Numbered from the stretch's first letter, positions 46,261 through 59,356 are shown. The stretch: 64,000 bases of DNA from Dermanyssus gallinae (GCA_003439945.1 QVRM01003996.1:62001-126000); one strand, 5' to 3'. Numbers and translations are program-made. The notes: generated by a model from the letters alone, not told the origin.

Positions 46261-49200
46261 TAATAACAATTTGGAAGATATTGCATGTCCCCCAAGGCAT
46301 TCTTTCATCACGGTTCCATTATACAATGCAGAGTGAAACTACCATAGGAAGTCATATCATAGTATACGAGTATGTAAAGTTTAGGCAAGACGTGGCAGAG
46401 CCTGTTGTGGACACAGGATTCGCCACTGCGCCAAAGAAAATGCAATTCAGTTTCGGTGTTTATGAACAACTGTAACTAGATTAATAGTAGTCTACCTATC
46501 CATGCAAATGTGCACATTTGCTATGTACGGGCATTTAACAATCTAATGTTAAACCAAATTACAAGCAGTGCCGCCTGGTTTGATCAGGTCGCAAATCGTA
46601 AATATTCGTCCGCAGCAAACACTGGTCCCTGTATAATTCGTTCCGGTGGGTTTCGTGTGTATATCAATACATATTTCTCTTTATGATTTTAAACACGATG
46701 TATCTCATTGTGCTGATAGCAAGTTTGGCATGTTCTGGTGTCTTTGCGCGCAAGCAAACGTTTTATGTTTTGCATTTTTCAACGCAAGTTCGAGGAATAT
46801 TTCTTATTGTAGGAGTGATTCTTGAGCTAGATCCGATACAATCGTCGCTGACACACATAGAGGAAATAGGCGGGAAACGAGGGCAGGGAAAAGCCCTAAG
46901 CTCGTTTCGCTTGTATGGCTGCATAAAGAGCTTAACGATTTCACATTCTATCTAAGCTGTTTTCAACACACTCGACCTGTCATGCAAATAATCGAATCTC
47001 GGTGATGATGCGTCGCGTCTGTCTCTAGTGATAATAATTTAATTCGCTTGAATTCGTTTGGCTTCGTTGAAGTTATCGTACACTGTTCGTATCTAGTTGT
47101 CTGTAGTAGCAATGATGGCTTGCGTGGCTAATGCACCGTTCTGAAAAATTGAGTCGTTGTCATACAAAAGAATCGAATGTTCGTCGAGTAGGATTATTTC
47201 CGCTTCCTTAATTGCTAAATCGGATTAAACATTGTTCTGGTGTTACATTTCTCTGCTGAGAACTTCCAACGTCATTCACTATGAGCATGATATAACTGGG
47301 CTGAAAATAGAGAAGAAGTATTGGCAAATAGTAATCTCTTGTCAGCCAACACTGAAAACAAAGGGGTTCGATTATGCGAACAATCCCCCCCCCCCCCGCT
47401 CTGACAAAGATGTTTCTCCAAGTAGACGTACCTTCTACATTACAGTTTCAATCGTTTCGGAAATTATAGTTGTCCAGGTCACAAGAGTATATGTTTGAAC
47501 ATACTCTTTATCTAGGACATATAGGAAGACAAACGTTTTGATTACTTCAATATATACTCGCTTATTAAAGGATGGCCTAGGTTAACATTTTGCGCTCTAG
47601 TGCCAGCAGTATTTTTTGTGGTATGATATGAATCACAGTATTTTGTGATTTTATTGTATGTATGTGAAATCAAGTAACACGGTAAATTCGAACGCCAAAA
47701 CACCAACATCTACACAAAAATTTCTAGGATTAACGGTTACACTATTGTTTCCGTTTGCTTTTTGAAGCGTCAGCTAGCATCAATCAAAAAAATAAAATCG
47801 AAATTTAGAACAAGGACAGCTCAGATTTGGTACCTGTGTCAGCATTTTGCTTACTACCGCAAAAAACCTTCTCCAGGAGGCATACTTTTCTATATCTAAT
47901 ATTTACCTATGCGCTATTAATACCCTCAATGAACGTACCTTTTTATTGATTGTATCAATAATTACTGGCAAAAGCAAAATATCGATTTTGCCTGACTATG
48001 AGTTGCCCGCAAAAAGCTTTAAAGGTAGTCCCTTAATTTGTTTCTACTCGCATAATGAACAGTCAGAGTCAACGACGCCCTGGCTGACTGAGCCAACTCG
48101 CATAGATAAAACAACGATTACTAACTAACCTAACTAAAAAACAACTAACAACCTAAAGAAAATTAGGAAAGATAGAAAAGAAGAAAAACGAAAGCCTCTT
48201 GCTGCTCCAGCCCAAAAGCCGGCGACGACTTAAGAACGAGAAGTGGCATACTCACTTTGCAAGCCTCCTTACTGCCTAATAGGGATGAATCTGACGGATT
48301 CTGTTTTGCACTGAAGCAGAACGTGCACAGGCAATCAAGACAAAAGCAACAGTAGAGTAACAGATTTGAATTGGATGACTGTCAAAACTTAAACACAAAC
48401 CTCGATGTTTTAATTCCAGTATTAACGAAATCTTTAAAACGACTATCTCAGACAAGACAAAACAGCTGACGAGTGGAGAAAACGCTTTTGAGTGTAATGT
48501 GCCAGCGAAATAACCAATATAACTGGGGAAACTACCGAGCAAAGTTTTGTCCAGCCAATCAGCTAGATAACAAACTTCTTCAGAAAAATATCCGTTATTG
48601 TGCGCTATGATGCCACTTCACGATATAAATTTAGATCCTGTTTGTCAGCAACATGGCTACCATCATCTGTTTGTTCCACAACAGTGCTGTTGGGGTTGCC
48701 ATTGTCATTATTTGACTCCGCAGTTGCCGAACATCCTTGGCGCCTAAGCAATTATTTTTGTTGCTCTTTCTAGCGGGCTCTCTACATATATTTAGCTTAG
48801 AGGTATTTTACCCAATTGGATGTAAGCATAAATAAATGAAATGGTAGTTGGCGTATTTCGAGATGTCACGCGGGAATGAGTATGTTTATGGTAAGCTTAG
48901 TTTGTTCTAACTAAATACCTCTATTATATTGTTTAATAAATTAACTTAAACTAAAATTGCAGAGATGTGTTAGCCAAGATTTTTTTTACATTGAAATGGA
49001 GAGAAGATTCCCTTTTATTCGTTTAGGTATAATGGTAGCGCGACTGGCGGCGGACAAGAAATGTTTGTGGGCGTTTCCTAGACTTTTCATTTTCACCAGC
49101 GGGAATAGTTTGGTAGTGCTTGCTAAGTGTCTTGCGTACCCCGTTTTCGTCGGCCAGTTCGCGGCCATCATGTACTACAAACTTTGAAATGGTTGACTTG

Positions 49201-49299
49201 TTCTTAGTCATGCTTTTGTAAGCTAGGCCATGTCGAGTCTGATCCAGTTTTAAAACTTACTTTCTATTAGAAACCACTTTGACCGTTTTTAAGCATGCT
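46261..49299. other. Unassigned AT-rich stretch
   Basis: There is no recognised gene over 3 kb. At 46683-46955 a plus frame begins with a signal-peptide-like run (LIVLIASLACSGVFA) and then loses protein-like character. It may be a first exon of a small secreted protein, but no donor is clear. A C-run (47387-47398) is also present. Confidence 0.35.
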
Positions 49300-49571
49300 C
49301 GGTACTGTAAGCGGTAGAGGAAGGGTGTAGCTTTGTCCGTCTGGGAGCTGGAAGGATTAAAACCGTCAAGCTTTTTTTTACTGCTGAAACCTCTCAGCAT
49401 TACCTTAGGGGATTACGGGAATCCAGACGGACATGCGCCACCCCAGCCATGGTGACTAGTCTGGGACTCGCAAACCCAGTAAACCCGCATTCCCCCCCAC
49501 CCCCAGGGATCGGTAACTGCGTAGGCATTGCTTCAAATCCATGGGAGTGGTGTTGCACCAACTCCTATATT

Positions 49572-52467
49572 CTACTGCAATCTGGCATCATCCATCGTCT
49601 CATGTTTGCCTTGGTGCAGCTCGGACGCGTCAGCCAGACCGTTAACGCCTTCCACAGCTCCGCCACCTGGGGATGCGTCGAGAGTCATCGCCTGGAGCGT
49701 CCCTGGCTGTCCCTGCCTAATCCCAAGGCTGGTTCGCCTTTGCTGCCTATTTTCCCTTCTTTCCCTGTCACCTACGGGCGCTCCCTCTCGACTGGATCGG
49801 GGGCTATTGTTGAAACGAGCTCTCCTAGCAGTTTCCTTGGCCACCTTTAAGAACATGATAGTCTCGAAGAAGACACAGGACTCCCTCCACGCCTTCGCCG
49901 AAGTCAGCATGTGTGCTACAACCTTCTTGATCAGCTTTCCTCTCACGGTGGTCGCACCCGCGTCTCTGGCTTCTTCGAGGGCCGGACACCGCAGAACTGT
50001 GTGCTCGACATCGTCCGTCTCACCCCATCTGCATAACGCGCAGATGTCGACACTCGCCTTGTTAATTCTTACCATCTACGTTTGGAACTGGCCATGCCCG
50101 GTCAGCACCTGTGTCGTACCATAAGACAGCTCACCGTGGTTGCAGTCGTAACACGCCTTCAGGTCAGGGATGAGGTCTCTGGTCCAGCTCCCCGCAGGCG
50201 GCCTCCGAGGGTCTTCCGGCTGCACTGCGGCCCATTTTTCATGCCACCGGGCGATTGTCCTCGATCTAGCCGTTGTTAAATCTAGATCGCCATCCTTCCA
50301 TCTTTCGGCCCGTTCACTTGCCAGCAGATCCCATGGCAGCATCTTAGACAGGACCAAGAGGGCCGCGGTCGACACCGTGCGGTAAGCCCGGCAGACACGA
50401 ATGGCTACCGGCCGCTGTGACGATCGAAGCGCTCTCCTGTTTCTTTGTGTCCTCAGCCCAGTGCCCACACTGGAGCCGCGTATAGCGCTACCGACTCTGC
50501 TACACTGGCCAGCAGGCGCCGCCTGCTTTCTGTGCAGCCGCTGACTCTGGGCATTAACCGCGCCAGGCCGGCCGCGACCTTGTGGGCTTTACCAGCCACA
50601 TGCTGGATATGCGCCGATCCATTGAGGCCTTTGTCGAGCACCACTTCGAGATACTTTGCTGTCCGAGCAAGCTTGACACGATGACCGTTTAGACACAGGC
50701 GGATGTTCCGGGTTTTCTTCCTGTCTGTAAGGTACATTGCTTCCGTCTTGTGCGGGGCCAGTTATAGAGAATGGTCTTCCATCCACTCTGCCACCTGCTC
50801 CAAGGCTTCAATAGCGGCATACTCCAGGGCCCCAGTTTCCCGTGCCGTGATAACCAGCGCTAAGTCATCGGCATAGGCCACCATCTTAACACCCGCCGGT
50901 AGGTCCGGCAGCTCGAGGACCCCGTCATAGGCTAGGTTCCACAGAATCGGCCCTAAGACCGACCCCTGAGGAACCCCAGCAGAGATCTCATACTCCCGAC
51001 CGCCGGCCGACAGCCTTCTTTCCGATAGGTAGGACGAAATTATCCGGCGAATGTATGGCGAAATGCCCTTGCGCCCATTGCGTCCATGGCCACCTCCCAG
51101 CTCATCGAGTTGAAGGCATTCTTGACGTCCAGGAGGACGAGCACAACGAAATCTCTTGTTTTCGGGGTCCTCGTTAACTGTTCGGTCGCCCGTTCCAAAA
51201 CCCGTGCAAGGGCGCTAAGCGTGGACTTTCCTTTACGGAAACCGTACTGGGCGTCTGAGAGGGCCCCTTTGAGCTCAATCTCAGCGTTGAGCCACTCAAC
51301 GATAACATTCTCTGAGATCTTGCCCATTGTGTCAAAAAGACATATAGGCCGGTAAGCAGAACTACTTGCTAAAGCATTGCTCTCTCCCGTTGGTTTGGGG
51401 ATTAGGACCAGGTTGGCGTCAACGTCTAGCCCCCTCTCCCCTCGGTTCAACCTTCCACTCAGCCAGCTGCGTTGCCTAGTATACGCCCTGTTTAGCCTTG
51501 TGCATTGCTTTCTCGCTTCCCCGATCTCTTTGCTCCACCAGTAAACGGACCGGTGCCGTCGGGCACCTCCGCCGTTCGGGTGGGGCGGGCCAGCCCTTGT
51601 ACATGCGGCAATGAGTGTTTCAATGAGTCGATTTTCGTCCACCGTTCCCACTCCCATTGTCCGACACCTTGCGTCGATATTTTTTCACTAGCGCTTCCTT
51701 TTCTAGCTGTCTCATCTGCCACCGTCTGCCCCGGGTAGGTGATGCTAGAAGCGTCGCGGTTGGGGCTCGTACCTCGAAGCAGATGTAGCGGTGGTCGCTG
51801 TGGTAATGAACCGTATCGACCCTCCACCCGGTTATCGCCGTGAATGCCCGTTCGTTGGCAAGCGTGAGATCTACGTGGGATTCCCTCCCTGCCCGTGAGA
51901 ACGTTGGAACGTCCCCGTCGTTGACCGCCATAAGCCCCTGCTCTGCCATCCATTCCAGTAATATTTGTCCTCTTTCCAAAGTGTTACGACTACCCCATGC
52001 AGTACTGGCGGAGTTGAAGTCCCGGTAACAATCAATGATTTTCCCTCGTGCGTGCCTAAGCCACGGCCTAGTTGACCCAGGAAAACCTGAAACTCCTGTA
52101 TCTCCCTATTAGGTGAAAAATAGCCGGAGTAAAGAACACCCACTCCGTCTAATTCCACCCACGCAAAGCCACTTTTGCCACTCTCCTGAGCCCGTACTGC
52201 CCATTTGGCGTTGTCCTCTTCTGTCCACCAGGTTGCGGCATCGATGCGTTCATCGGTATTTATAGAGCTCTTCTTTCTCATTCGCTTCTTGTTCGGTTCC
52301 GAAAGGAGGCATAATGCTATGCCCCTCTCCCGGACAGTCTCCTCAAGCAGGTCGTGCGCAGTTCTGCGCCGGTTAAGGTTCACCTGAAGTATTCTAATCA
52401 TGAGAAGTAACATTGACTTCTCATCCCTTGGCTGCGGCACCAGCGACAGCGGCGCTGATGGCAGCAC
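49572..52467 (-). pseudogene. R1-type ORF2: endonuclease, reverse transcriptase, CCHC end
   Basis: The endonuclease shows IRILQVNLNRRRTAHDLL, CLLSEPNK, SLIVTG (frame change near 52020), HVDLTLAN and SDHRYICFEV. The reverse transcriptase shows LVLIPKP, YRPICLFDTMGKI, YGFRKGKST, LLDVKNAFN, GVPQGSVLGP (about 50978-50949) and VAYADDLAL (about 50880). The region after it includes LLASVAESVALYAAPVWALG. The C-terminal zinc block is CALCRWGETDDVEHTVLRC (near 50030). Between NRAYTRQRSWL and the LVLIPKP block, the usual ~150-residue segment holding the GPDG motif is missing, an internal deletion near 51440. Frameshifts lie near 52020, 51640, 51050 and 50470. The 34.5-36.1 kb copy keeps the part deleted here. 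Confidence 0.85.
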
Positions 52468-52509
52468 GCCCTCTCCTGCTGTAACCCTCGCTGTCCGTAG
52501 TCAATTGTT

Positions 52510-53828
52510 TAGCTTATTTGCGCTGTCGCTTCTTTTCGGCCGCTTCCTGTCGCGCCCTAGCCTCCTGCTCTGATGCTTCTCTCCGCTTTCTTTCACCCTC
52601 GAACTTCTCGAGGTTACTCTTACGAGCAGCCTCTTTCAGCTCCTCAAGTTTTTTTGCCAGCACTGGGCTTTTGCTTGACGAAGCCGAGTGCCCGTCGACT
52701 TTGCAGATATAGCAAATGCCCGGTTTCGCTAGTGCACGCACTAAGGAGGTGCCCGACGTCGCCGCACCGGTAACAGCGTCGGCCTTGCGCTTTCTCCTCC
52801 TGACAGTCTTTAGCCATGTGGCCTTGCTTCTGGCCGTTAAAGCATGTTGGTACGCTAAACCAATCCTCTGCCCGGCACGTGGTATTACCGATCTGCAGGT
52901 GCTTCATGTCGACTAGTCTTTTTGCCGCCGCAGTCGGGAGAACGACAAGACACTGGTAGCGCCCTGTCCTGCCGGACCGCGGGTCTTCTGTGCGCATGCG
53001 CATATCTGCCGGCATGCTCAACTTTCGCCTGATCGTTTTTTCGATGCTGTCGCTGTCCGCAAACGGGTCCACGTCTCGCAGTACGATCGTCTTTGGCAGA
53101 GTCTCGGCAATCAACTCGGTGTTGATCGATCGTGCTAGCGTCTCAGCAAATGTGCCTGTTGATGCGTTTGTGCCGGTTGCTCTAACGAGAACGTCCCCAA
53201 TTCGGTCGTGGCTAGTCCTCCGCGCGCGGCCAATACTACGCCCGCCGCTCTAAGGTCTGCATTTTTTCGCACGCTCATGAGCGTTTCTGCTGCAGTTTTA
53301 CCCTCAATATTCCTTACCCGGACAGTGGTATGGGTCGCCCACGTCTGGTCTGAGACGTTTGTCTCTTTTGGTAAGCTCCGATCCGCGGGCGGTGTTCTAA
53401 CAATGAGTTCGACATCACAGTCGAGTACCCGACAGCACGCCTCAAGAATCTGAGGGATCGTGTAGTCTCCCAGCTCCTCGGTCACAGCCACATCTGGAGC
53501 CTATCTACATTAAGGGTATGCAGGAGTCTACCAAAAGCCTAATTAATTCGGCCGAGGTCGCTCCCAAGGGGACCATCCCGGCCACTAGCGTTCGTGACGC
53601 CTCCGGGGGACTCTGGTGTATTGCCTCCGTCTCCCCTTCTTGGTCTATCTCGCCGTCGCCGACGACCTCAAAGTCGCTTTTGCATCTAAGTGCCGCCACC
53701 TTTCCTGGTTTAAGATCGGCCAGCGCTGCCGCACCGGCTTGTATACGTAGTAGTAGTACCGAGCCACAGTGGTCTTCCTCCATTGTGGCCCAAGGAGTAA
53801 CACTGTTCACACTATTACATACTATCAA
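52510..53828 (-). pseudogene. R1-type ORF1 (gag-like) with CCHC knuckles
   Basis: Pieces in three frames, in order: MEEDHCGSVLLLRIQAGAAA (near 53780); a nucleic-acid-binding part with TTVRVRNIEGKTAAETLMSV (about 53330); ETLPKTIVLRDVDPFADSDS (about 53100-53050); and zinc knuckles CFNGQKQGHMAKDC (second Cys lost), CYRCGDVGHLLSAC (intact) and CYICKVDGHSASSS (last Cys lost). A Glu/Arg/Lys-rich coiled-coil tail ends near 52514. The three-knuckle array is normal for ORF1 of R1-clade elements and binds element RNA. Loss of two zinc ligands and several frameshifts show decay. Confidence 0.8.
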
Positions 53829-53900
53829 GTTTCAGACAGCTGTTCGCCGGAAAGTAAGTTCGGATGTGCGAAGTGAGCGCTCCCGCTCATATAATATAAG

Positions 53901-54460
53901 GGCCACGCCATAACCCAATAGTCATCTGTGACCAATGGTGTCTCTCAAAGAGTCTCTCGGCCAGACGTGAACGGAAATGGCAACGCATCGCCCTCGGAAA
54001 AGAAGCAGCACATTGAGCAGCTGAAGGTTTGAGCGATGATGATGACGACAACAGCATAGCCGCCGGCATGTCGCTGGTGGTACAACAAACAGTACAAGCA
54101 GTACAGTATGGAGCACACGATGAAGACGCCGCAGAACCGACAGAAGCGTGTGCGGTTGATAACGATGAAGCGTTCGCACCGATTGCAAACAGAAGAATAT
54201 TAAGATTATAGGGCTACGGCGTGAAACAACAGCAGCAGCAGAAGCAGCAGCAGCAACAGCAATAGGTAGCGTGAATTGGCACCTCACAATACACCGAACG
54301 CCGCTGTCACAAAGACTCTTAGAGCGGAGGGCCTTTAGACTACCGCCCATACGTTGGCTGTTGTATTGCGTGGCTGTCGGACTGGTTTTGCCGCTTTGGC
54401 ACTAAACTAGCTAGTAGCAGAGTAAAAGGTGCCGTGTTTTGCATTGTGTGCGCGGCAACA
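53901..54460. other. Unassigned stretch
   Basis: Short GAT/GAC and CAG triplet patches (54025-54055, 54230-54262). No gene is recognised. Confidence 0.4.
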
Positions 54461-54537
54461 AAAAAAATGTCTTTCGGGGCTGACTCTCAGCCAAGATTTA
54501 ACGTCCATGGTACTGCTTTTCGCATTGCTTTATAGAC
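54461..54537 (-). mobile_element. SINE family B, 3' body fragment
   Basis: CTTTCGGGGCTGACTCTCAG through TTGCTTTATAGAC matches the body of the SINE copies at 3.8 and 56.5 kb. The tRNA-like head is absent, so this is a 5'-truncated copy. Confidence 0.8.
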
Positions 54538-56491
54538 TACGCAATATGCTCGAAGAATGACGACGACGATGATGATGGCGATGGTGATGATGATGATGAT
54601 GATAATGATTGGCCGTAAGGGATTCTGTTTTGACGTTTCTCGGTGTCCTCAACGCGTCCCGACGCGACAATTGTTAAGAAAAAAAGTGTTATTGTTTCTG
54701 GTGGCTCTAGGCAGCGGCAAAGTGGTGCACGTCAAGAATAAATCTTTCAATCTACGTATGCTGCTTTGGAACTGTGATGGCAGGACAGCGATTGCAGGAC
54801 AATCTACTGTTGAACCTGTTAAGGTTGTTGTGCTGTTTATGCAGGCCTTCAGCTAAATTAGCTCCATATCAGTAATATGCGAGAGGCAATCGTCAGCTTT
54901 TGGTCTGCCTAAGGGAGGAAGGGAGGGACAACGAACCGTGGGGGGCCATCGTTCTACCTACGAAAAGGAATTGTTGACACACAGCGTGATTGCGGCAGTT
55001 TAAATGGAATAGTCACTGTCTTTAGTTAGGGAATAAGAGATGGGAGAAGAATGGGATGCGGCGAAGTCATTTTGTTATGCGATCTCTGGCTACACGCCAT
55101 GAAAACGTAATTGCGATCATTTCAATTCTTGTGATACATTTAGGCATACGCATTATTTGGCTCCTAGGATGTGTAATTTGCACATGAAAGAAGCGGTTTA
55201 TTAAAGATTTGAGCTTACAAGCTGTGATAGTAGTACAACATGTGAAGTACCCATTATATTTTCGTGCTGTTCTTAAATAAAGCTGACAGCGACGAAATGT
55301 CAATAGCATTCTGCTCGATATCGCACCTTCAAGAGACCGTTTCTAAAAATCTTCTTCGAATACTCTCAATCATACTTATGTACTTGCGTGAGTATGGGCT
55401 CAGGCGGGTGAACAATTAATAACCATTTAGATAGTACAATTGATTTATACAGACGAATATACGCATTTCATCCTTAATGATGAAAGAACGCAATACCATG
55501 TTTAGACGCACAAATGCGGATTTGATTAGAGCTCTAATGGGTGTAGAGAACGTAATATTTTCGACATTAAAACACAGGTGCCGTGCAACACTTGCGGTCA
55601 CTTGCGGTACGCATTGCTTATCATTTGAGGATCCAGAATCGGGTGAAGTCCAGATCGGGAGAACCTTGTTCACTGTTGCGCAGTATGCGCCAAATATAAG
55701 TTCCACGGGGTTATGCGTTTGACCAAAATGCTTTCAAAAATGGTGCAGGAAGTGAAACATTGAGATAGATGAAGATAGTTCGTAACTCGCTTTTTAGATC
55801 GTTCCTCATGTATCGGTGGTACAATGTTCTGCGATGGCCTTCGACTAGGTACCGATAATACTGGGTATGATGTCGAATTGCCGGTGCCAAAAAGAAAGAA
55901 AGAGCATGATCATCGGCGGCTTTTGGGGCTCGCATCTTCTTCGTAGAGGAGTCATGCGAATATCTATCTGTACGAATGGCATTCGTCATCTGTTATTGAA
56001 AAAAGAAGTTTGCTTCAAATGGGTTACTGAGTGTGAACATGCCTTTGTACGAAATTAAGACATCTGACTTTGTGAAGAAACGACATATGTTGGTGCTGAC
56101 TGAGCGGTCAAACGATTGTGCCATTATACTGCTTGCTTGGTAGCCACCGTAATTTATCGCCGTTACGGATTGTTTTGCCTTTTAGGCGAAGTCCCGCGGT
56201 CGCTCAACAGCAAAGCGCTGCCCAAGCTGCCTAGCCAAGTTTCATTGTAAGAAAAAAAAGCATAGTCAGGGCAAATATAAGAAGGGCCATAAATATTTTG
56301 TTGATGACCATCTGAGCCACCTACGGATATGTGCCAAGATTTTCTCCGACACGGATTAACGGATGGATAAAGACAGAGCAACTCTCGACGCTAGCAGTCA
56401 CCGTGCTAGGAGCAAGTCTATTAGGCAACCTTAAGTACCGCACGAGAGCAATATTTAAACAAATATATATAATATGAAACGAATCGTAGGA
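54538..56491. other. Unassigned stretch with GAT repeat
   Basis: GAT/GAC triplets at 54556-54606. The rest holds no recognised gene. Confidence 0.4.
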
Positions 56492-56704
56492 GTTATGAGA
56501 TAAAAAATAAATCTTTTCGGGCTGAACCTCAGCCAAGATTTAACGTTCACGGGACTGCTTTTCGCAATGCTTTATAGATGAACCCCCATAAATACAAATC
56601 GGTGCAACGGTGGGGCTCGAACCCGCGCACCTTTATGACCCCTCTGGTCGCGAGGCGCAGGCCAAATGCACCACGCCACCGGGCTCGAGAGTGCGTTATG
56701 AGAT
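56492..56704 (-). mobile_element. tRNA-derived SINE, family B, copy 3
   Basis: On the minus strand: box A TGGCGTGGTGCA, box B GGGTTCGAGCCC, body TCTATAAAGCATTGCGAAAAG and AAATCTTGGCTGAG, and an A/T-rich tail. The flanking direct repeat GTTATGAGAT is perfect over 10 bases (56492-56501 and 56695-56704). This is the cleanest target-site duplication in the window and points to a fairly recent insertion. Confidence 0.9.
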
Positions 56705-57540
56705 GGGCAATGTGATTGTGGTTCAATTATTCGGCCAATACTTCGGCCAAAGTTTCGTAGTGTCTCTTTGTCGCTACCGGAGGAGGTCTTACCGAAGAAC
56801 ACTTATAATCTAGTGGAACTTCTAGGCTAGAAAAACATAGTGTAGCATAGCACGCTATTTGCAACCTAAGCTTTGTAGCATCCGTTCCTGAGGTGGCTTT
56901 AGGTGCTCGCAAAGTGAGACAGCTAACGTTGTTCCGTGTATGGGCTCACTCTTCGAGTAGGCTAGTAGCAACAACCCGTGGGGCCCGTTTTGAGTTCGTA
57001 AACGGGTTGTTTGCTTGGCGGATGGCTAAATGGGTGCATGCAAATCCACCAAATATGCCCAAGTATTTAGCGATTAGTTATGCTCTGCTTGCAGGAGTAC
57101 GCATACTTAAAACAATATTTATATAAACATGATTCGTTGACCCACTTGAAATTCTTTTGATATTGTAATGAAGGTGATTATACAATATGCCCACTATTAG
57201 AGCAAGGCTATCAGTTGTTGGAAAGTGTGTGTGAAAAAAAGCCTCTCAAACCTCACAGAGAGGTGTGACAGACACGAGAACGCGCCAGGTGGCCCGAAGG
57301 GTTCTAACCAGTCAGAAGAAACTGAACATCGACTACAGGGCAACGGCGGTAAAGTCGGATACAGGACTTTTCTCTAAGGAGGAAAGCTACGACCGTAGCT
57401 GAAACTGGTGGAATCATTAAGAACAAAGACTCAAAAAAGTCTGCTAATGCGGAAAGGGAAGTTACGGTGAGACCACCACGACCACAAAGGCGACTAAAAC
57501 GATGGTAATGCCTATTCAACGTTGTGATCTCATTATCTTT
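56705..57540. other. Unassigned stretch
   Basis: No gene or repeat family is recognised. Confidence 0.4.
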
Positions 57541-57589
57541 ATGTAGTGTTCACCACAGCTGCCAGGAAGCAGGTTCTGAAGGCTACGCT

Positions 57590-58160
57590 GCACGTGGAAA
57601 GGTGCCTCACGGAAACCAGGTGGATCGCAGGTGAAAACGAGTAGGTGAACGAGGTGCGGAAAGCGGGAAGGCCGGCGACACGGCGAGAACACAGAGAGGG
57701 TAGATACCAGGCGTGCGGATGGAAAAGCCACGAGAACGGGGCAGTCGAACACGGTAAAAGTGGAGAAGTGCGTCATGAAAGTCAGGTTGGATTGCAGGAC
57801 GGCACGAATAGGTGAACGAGATGCGGAAAAGCCGGGGGAACGAAGCCGAGCAAGACCGGCGGCAGGGCGAGGACTCGGAGCGAGTAAATGCCAGCTGTGC
57901 GGATCGACGAGCCACGAGTACGGAGCCCAAATGTGCTGGGCAAAACGAGTGAGATGCCGAATTGTGGCAAGTTTGGCCATTCCGGTCGGACGTGTACGGA
58001 CGTGGCAGAATGTACAGGCGATCGGCGTGGAGGAGCAGCAACGTTGGGATCGTTGGACCAACGGCGAATGCCTAGATGCGGTGGAGGATGCACAAAGAGG
58101 TGGGATTGTTAACGCGAATGGACGACTGACAGAACAAATAGAACGAGTAGGCAGATAAAA
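57590..58160 (+). pseudogene. Gag-like region with zinc knuckles, partly duplicated
   Basis: The plus frame 57760-58158 contains CQLCGSTSHEYGAQMC (about 57891-57938), a CCHC-like knuckle. A neighbouring frame shows PNCGKFGHSGRTC (about 57960-57997), a second knuckle without its first Cys. A frameshift lies between them. The part before the knuckles is an imperfect tandem duplication: 57601-57743 and 57770-57929 share GTCA/GGATTGCAGG, TAGGTGAACGAG-TGCGG and CCACGAG blocks. It is probably ORF1 or gag of an unidentified retroelement. The longer antisense frame here (57516-58166) is a shadow. Confidence 0.45.
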
Positions 58161-58374
58161 GAACAACTTAAGTGCTTATACTTAACAATGATAAGGGCAG
58201 AATAAACGAATGCAGCAGACAGTTTTGGACGAGTTTCGTTTGATAGTGGAGAGTTTGTATAAACGTGGTCTACATGACCATGGTTCGGAGCATTAGGAGG
58301 CCGATCGGACGGTGTTCCCATTACTAGCAACGAGCTGATAGAGAGCCTTATCGGGTAGCCCAGTAAGCTCTGAG

Positions 58375-58377
<3 letters not shown>

Positions 58378-58421
<44 letters not shown>
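58378..58421. repeat. (TA)n microsatellite
   Basis: Uninterrupted TA units. Confidence 0.95.
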
Positions 58422-59192
58422 TAGGCGAATAAATTCAACATACCCTAGAGTCCTCGTCAGCGTTTATATAAATAAGTACGTTTCATTAAATGTATTTTTT
58501 AGTATTCTGACGATTTAGTGTTATTCTGCGCCGTTGACTTTGCAGCTGCAACGAGAGCGAAGCTACTCTCGTCTGTAAATGTGTTTTTCTAAAGCATGGC
58601 GCACTTGATTGTGATTACAAGACCAACGATGCCTTACGGAGGACCCAAGATCCATCGAATTCTTGATCCAGAGACTGCCCTTGGATATTCAGAAAGGCAG
58701 TACGGACTCTGTGCGTAGAATTTCATTGAGCTTAACTGCCGTGGGCTTCCTACGAGTAACTGTGCTTGTTAACGCTTTGCGTGAAGGCATTTATTTCTAA
58801 TTATATGGTACCACGTTATATTATATGGTACGCGGCCGTTTCATCAACTTAAAACTAATTTATCTCAACCAGTAAATACCATTTTTTTTATTAATTTATC
58901 TTAAGAAATCTTGACGTGTGCAACAACACTCTGCCACCCATTGACCCGATATTTGATCATGTAACAACAGCATATAGTATTAGCCTCAGAGGTATGATTT
59001 GCTTGGATACTTCTTCAAAATCAAAGCAAATAATAGCGTTTCATTGGTCACTAAGACTGTGGCTCGTACAAAACACATCAAGGGTTTGTGTCAATGGCGG
59101 ATAGCCAAATGGGCTCAAAGCTCGTTCACAAAAGATGGTCTTCGCTACCTTTGTCTAAATATAGGAGCTCAGTACATATATGTATATATGCA

Positions 59193-59198
<6 letters not shown>
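58422..59198. other. Unassigned AT-rich spacer
   Basis: No gene is recognised. Confidence 0.4.
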
Positions 59199-59231
<33 letters not shown>

Positions 59232-59310
59232 CAAAGGTGATTTATTCACGGAACTGCATTTCACAAGGCTTAAGTTCTCGGTAAATCAAAATGATTGAAA
59301 AAAGATGAAT

Positions 59311-59355
<45 letters not shown>
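59199..59355. repeat. Two (TA)n tracts with spacer
   Basis: TA tracts at 59199-59229 and 59315-59355 flank about 85 bases of unique sequence. Confidence 0.93.

Positions 59356-59356
<1 letters not shown>

Larger units (their letters stand above)
49300..53900 (-). mobile_element. R1-clade non-LTR retrotransposon, nearly full length
   Basis: A minus-strand element of about 4.5 kb has ORF1 (53828-52510) followed by ORF2 (52467-49572) in the usual LINE order. After ORF2 comes a 3' untranslated part with an A-run (near 49371). Many frameshifts and an internal deletion show it is inactive. Its GC content (over 50%) contrasts with the AT-rich flanks. Confidence 0.85.

Noticed and set aside
57516..58166. 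A 216-codon minus-strand frame
   Set aside because: It is antisense to the zinc-knuckle frames, has no motif and is best explained as a shadow.
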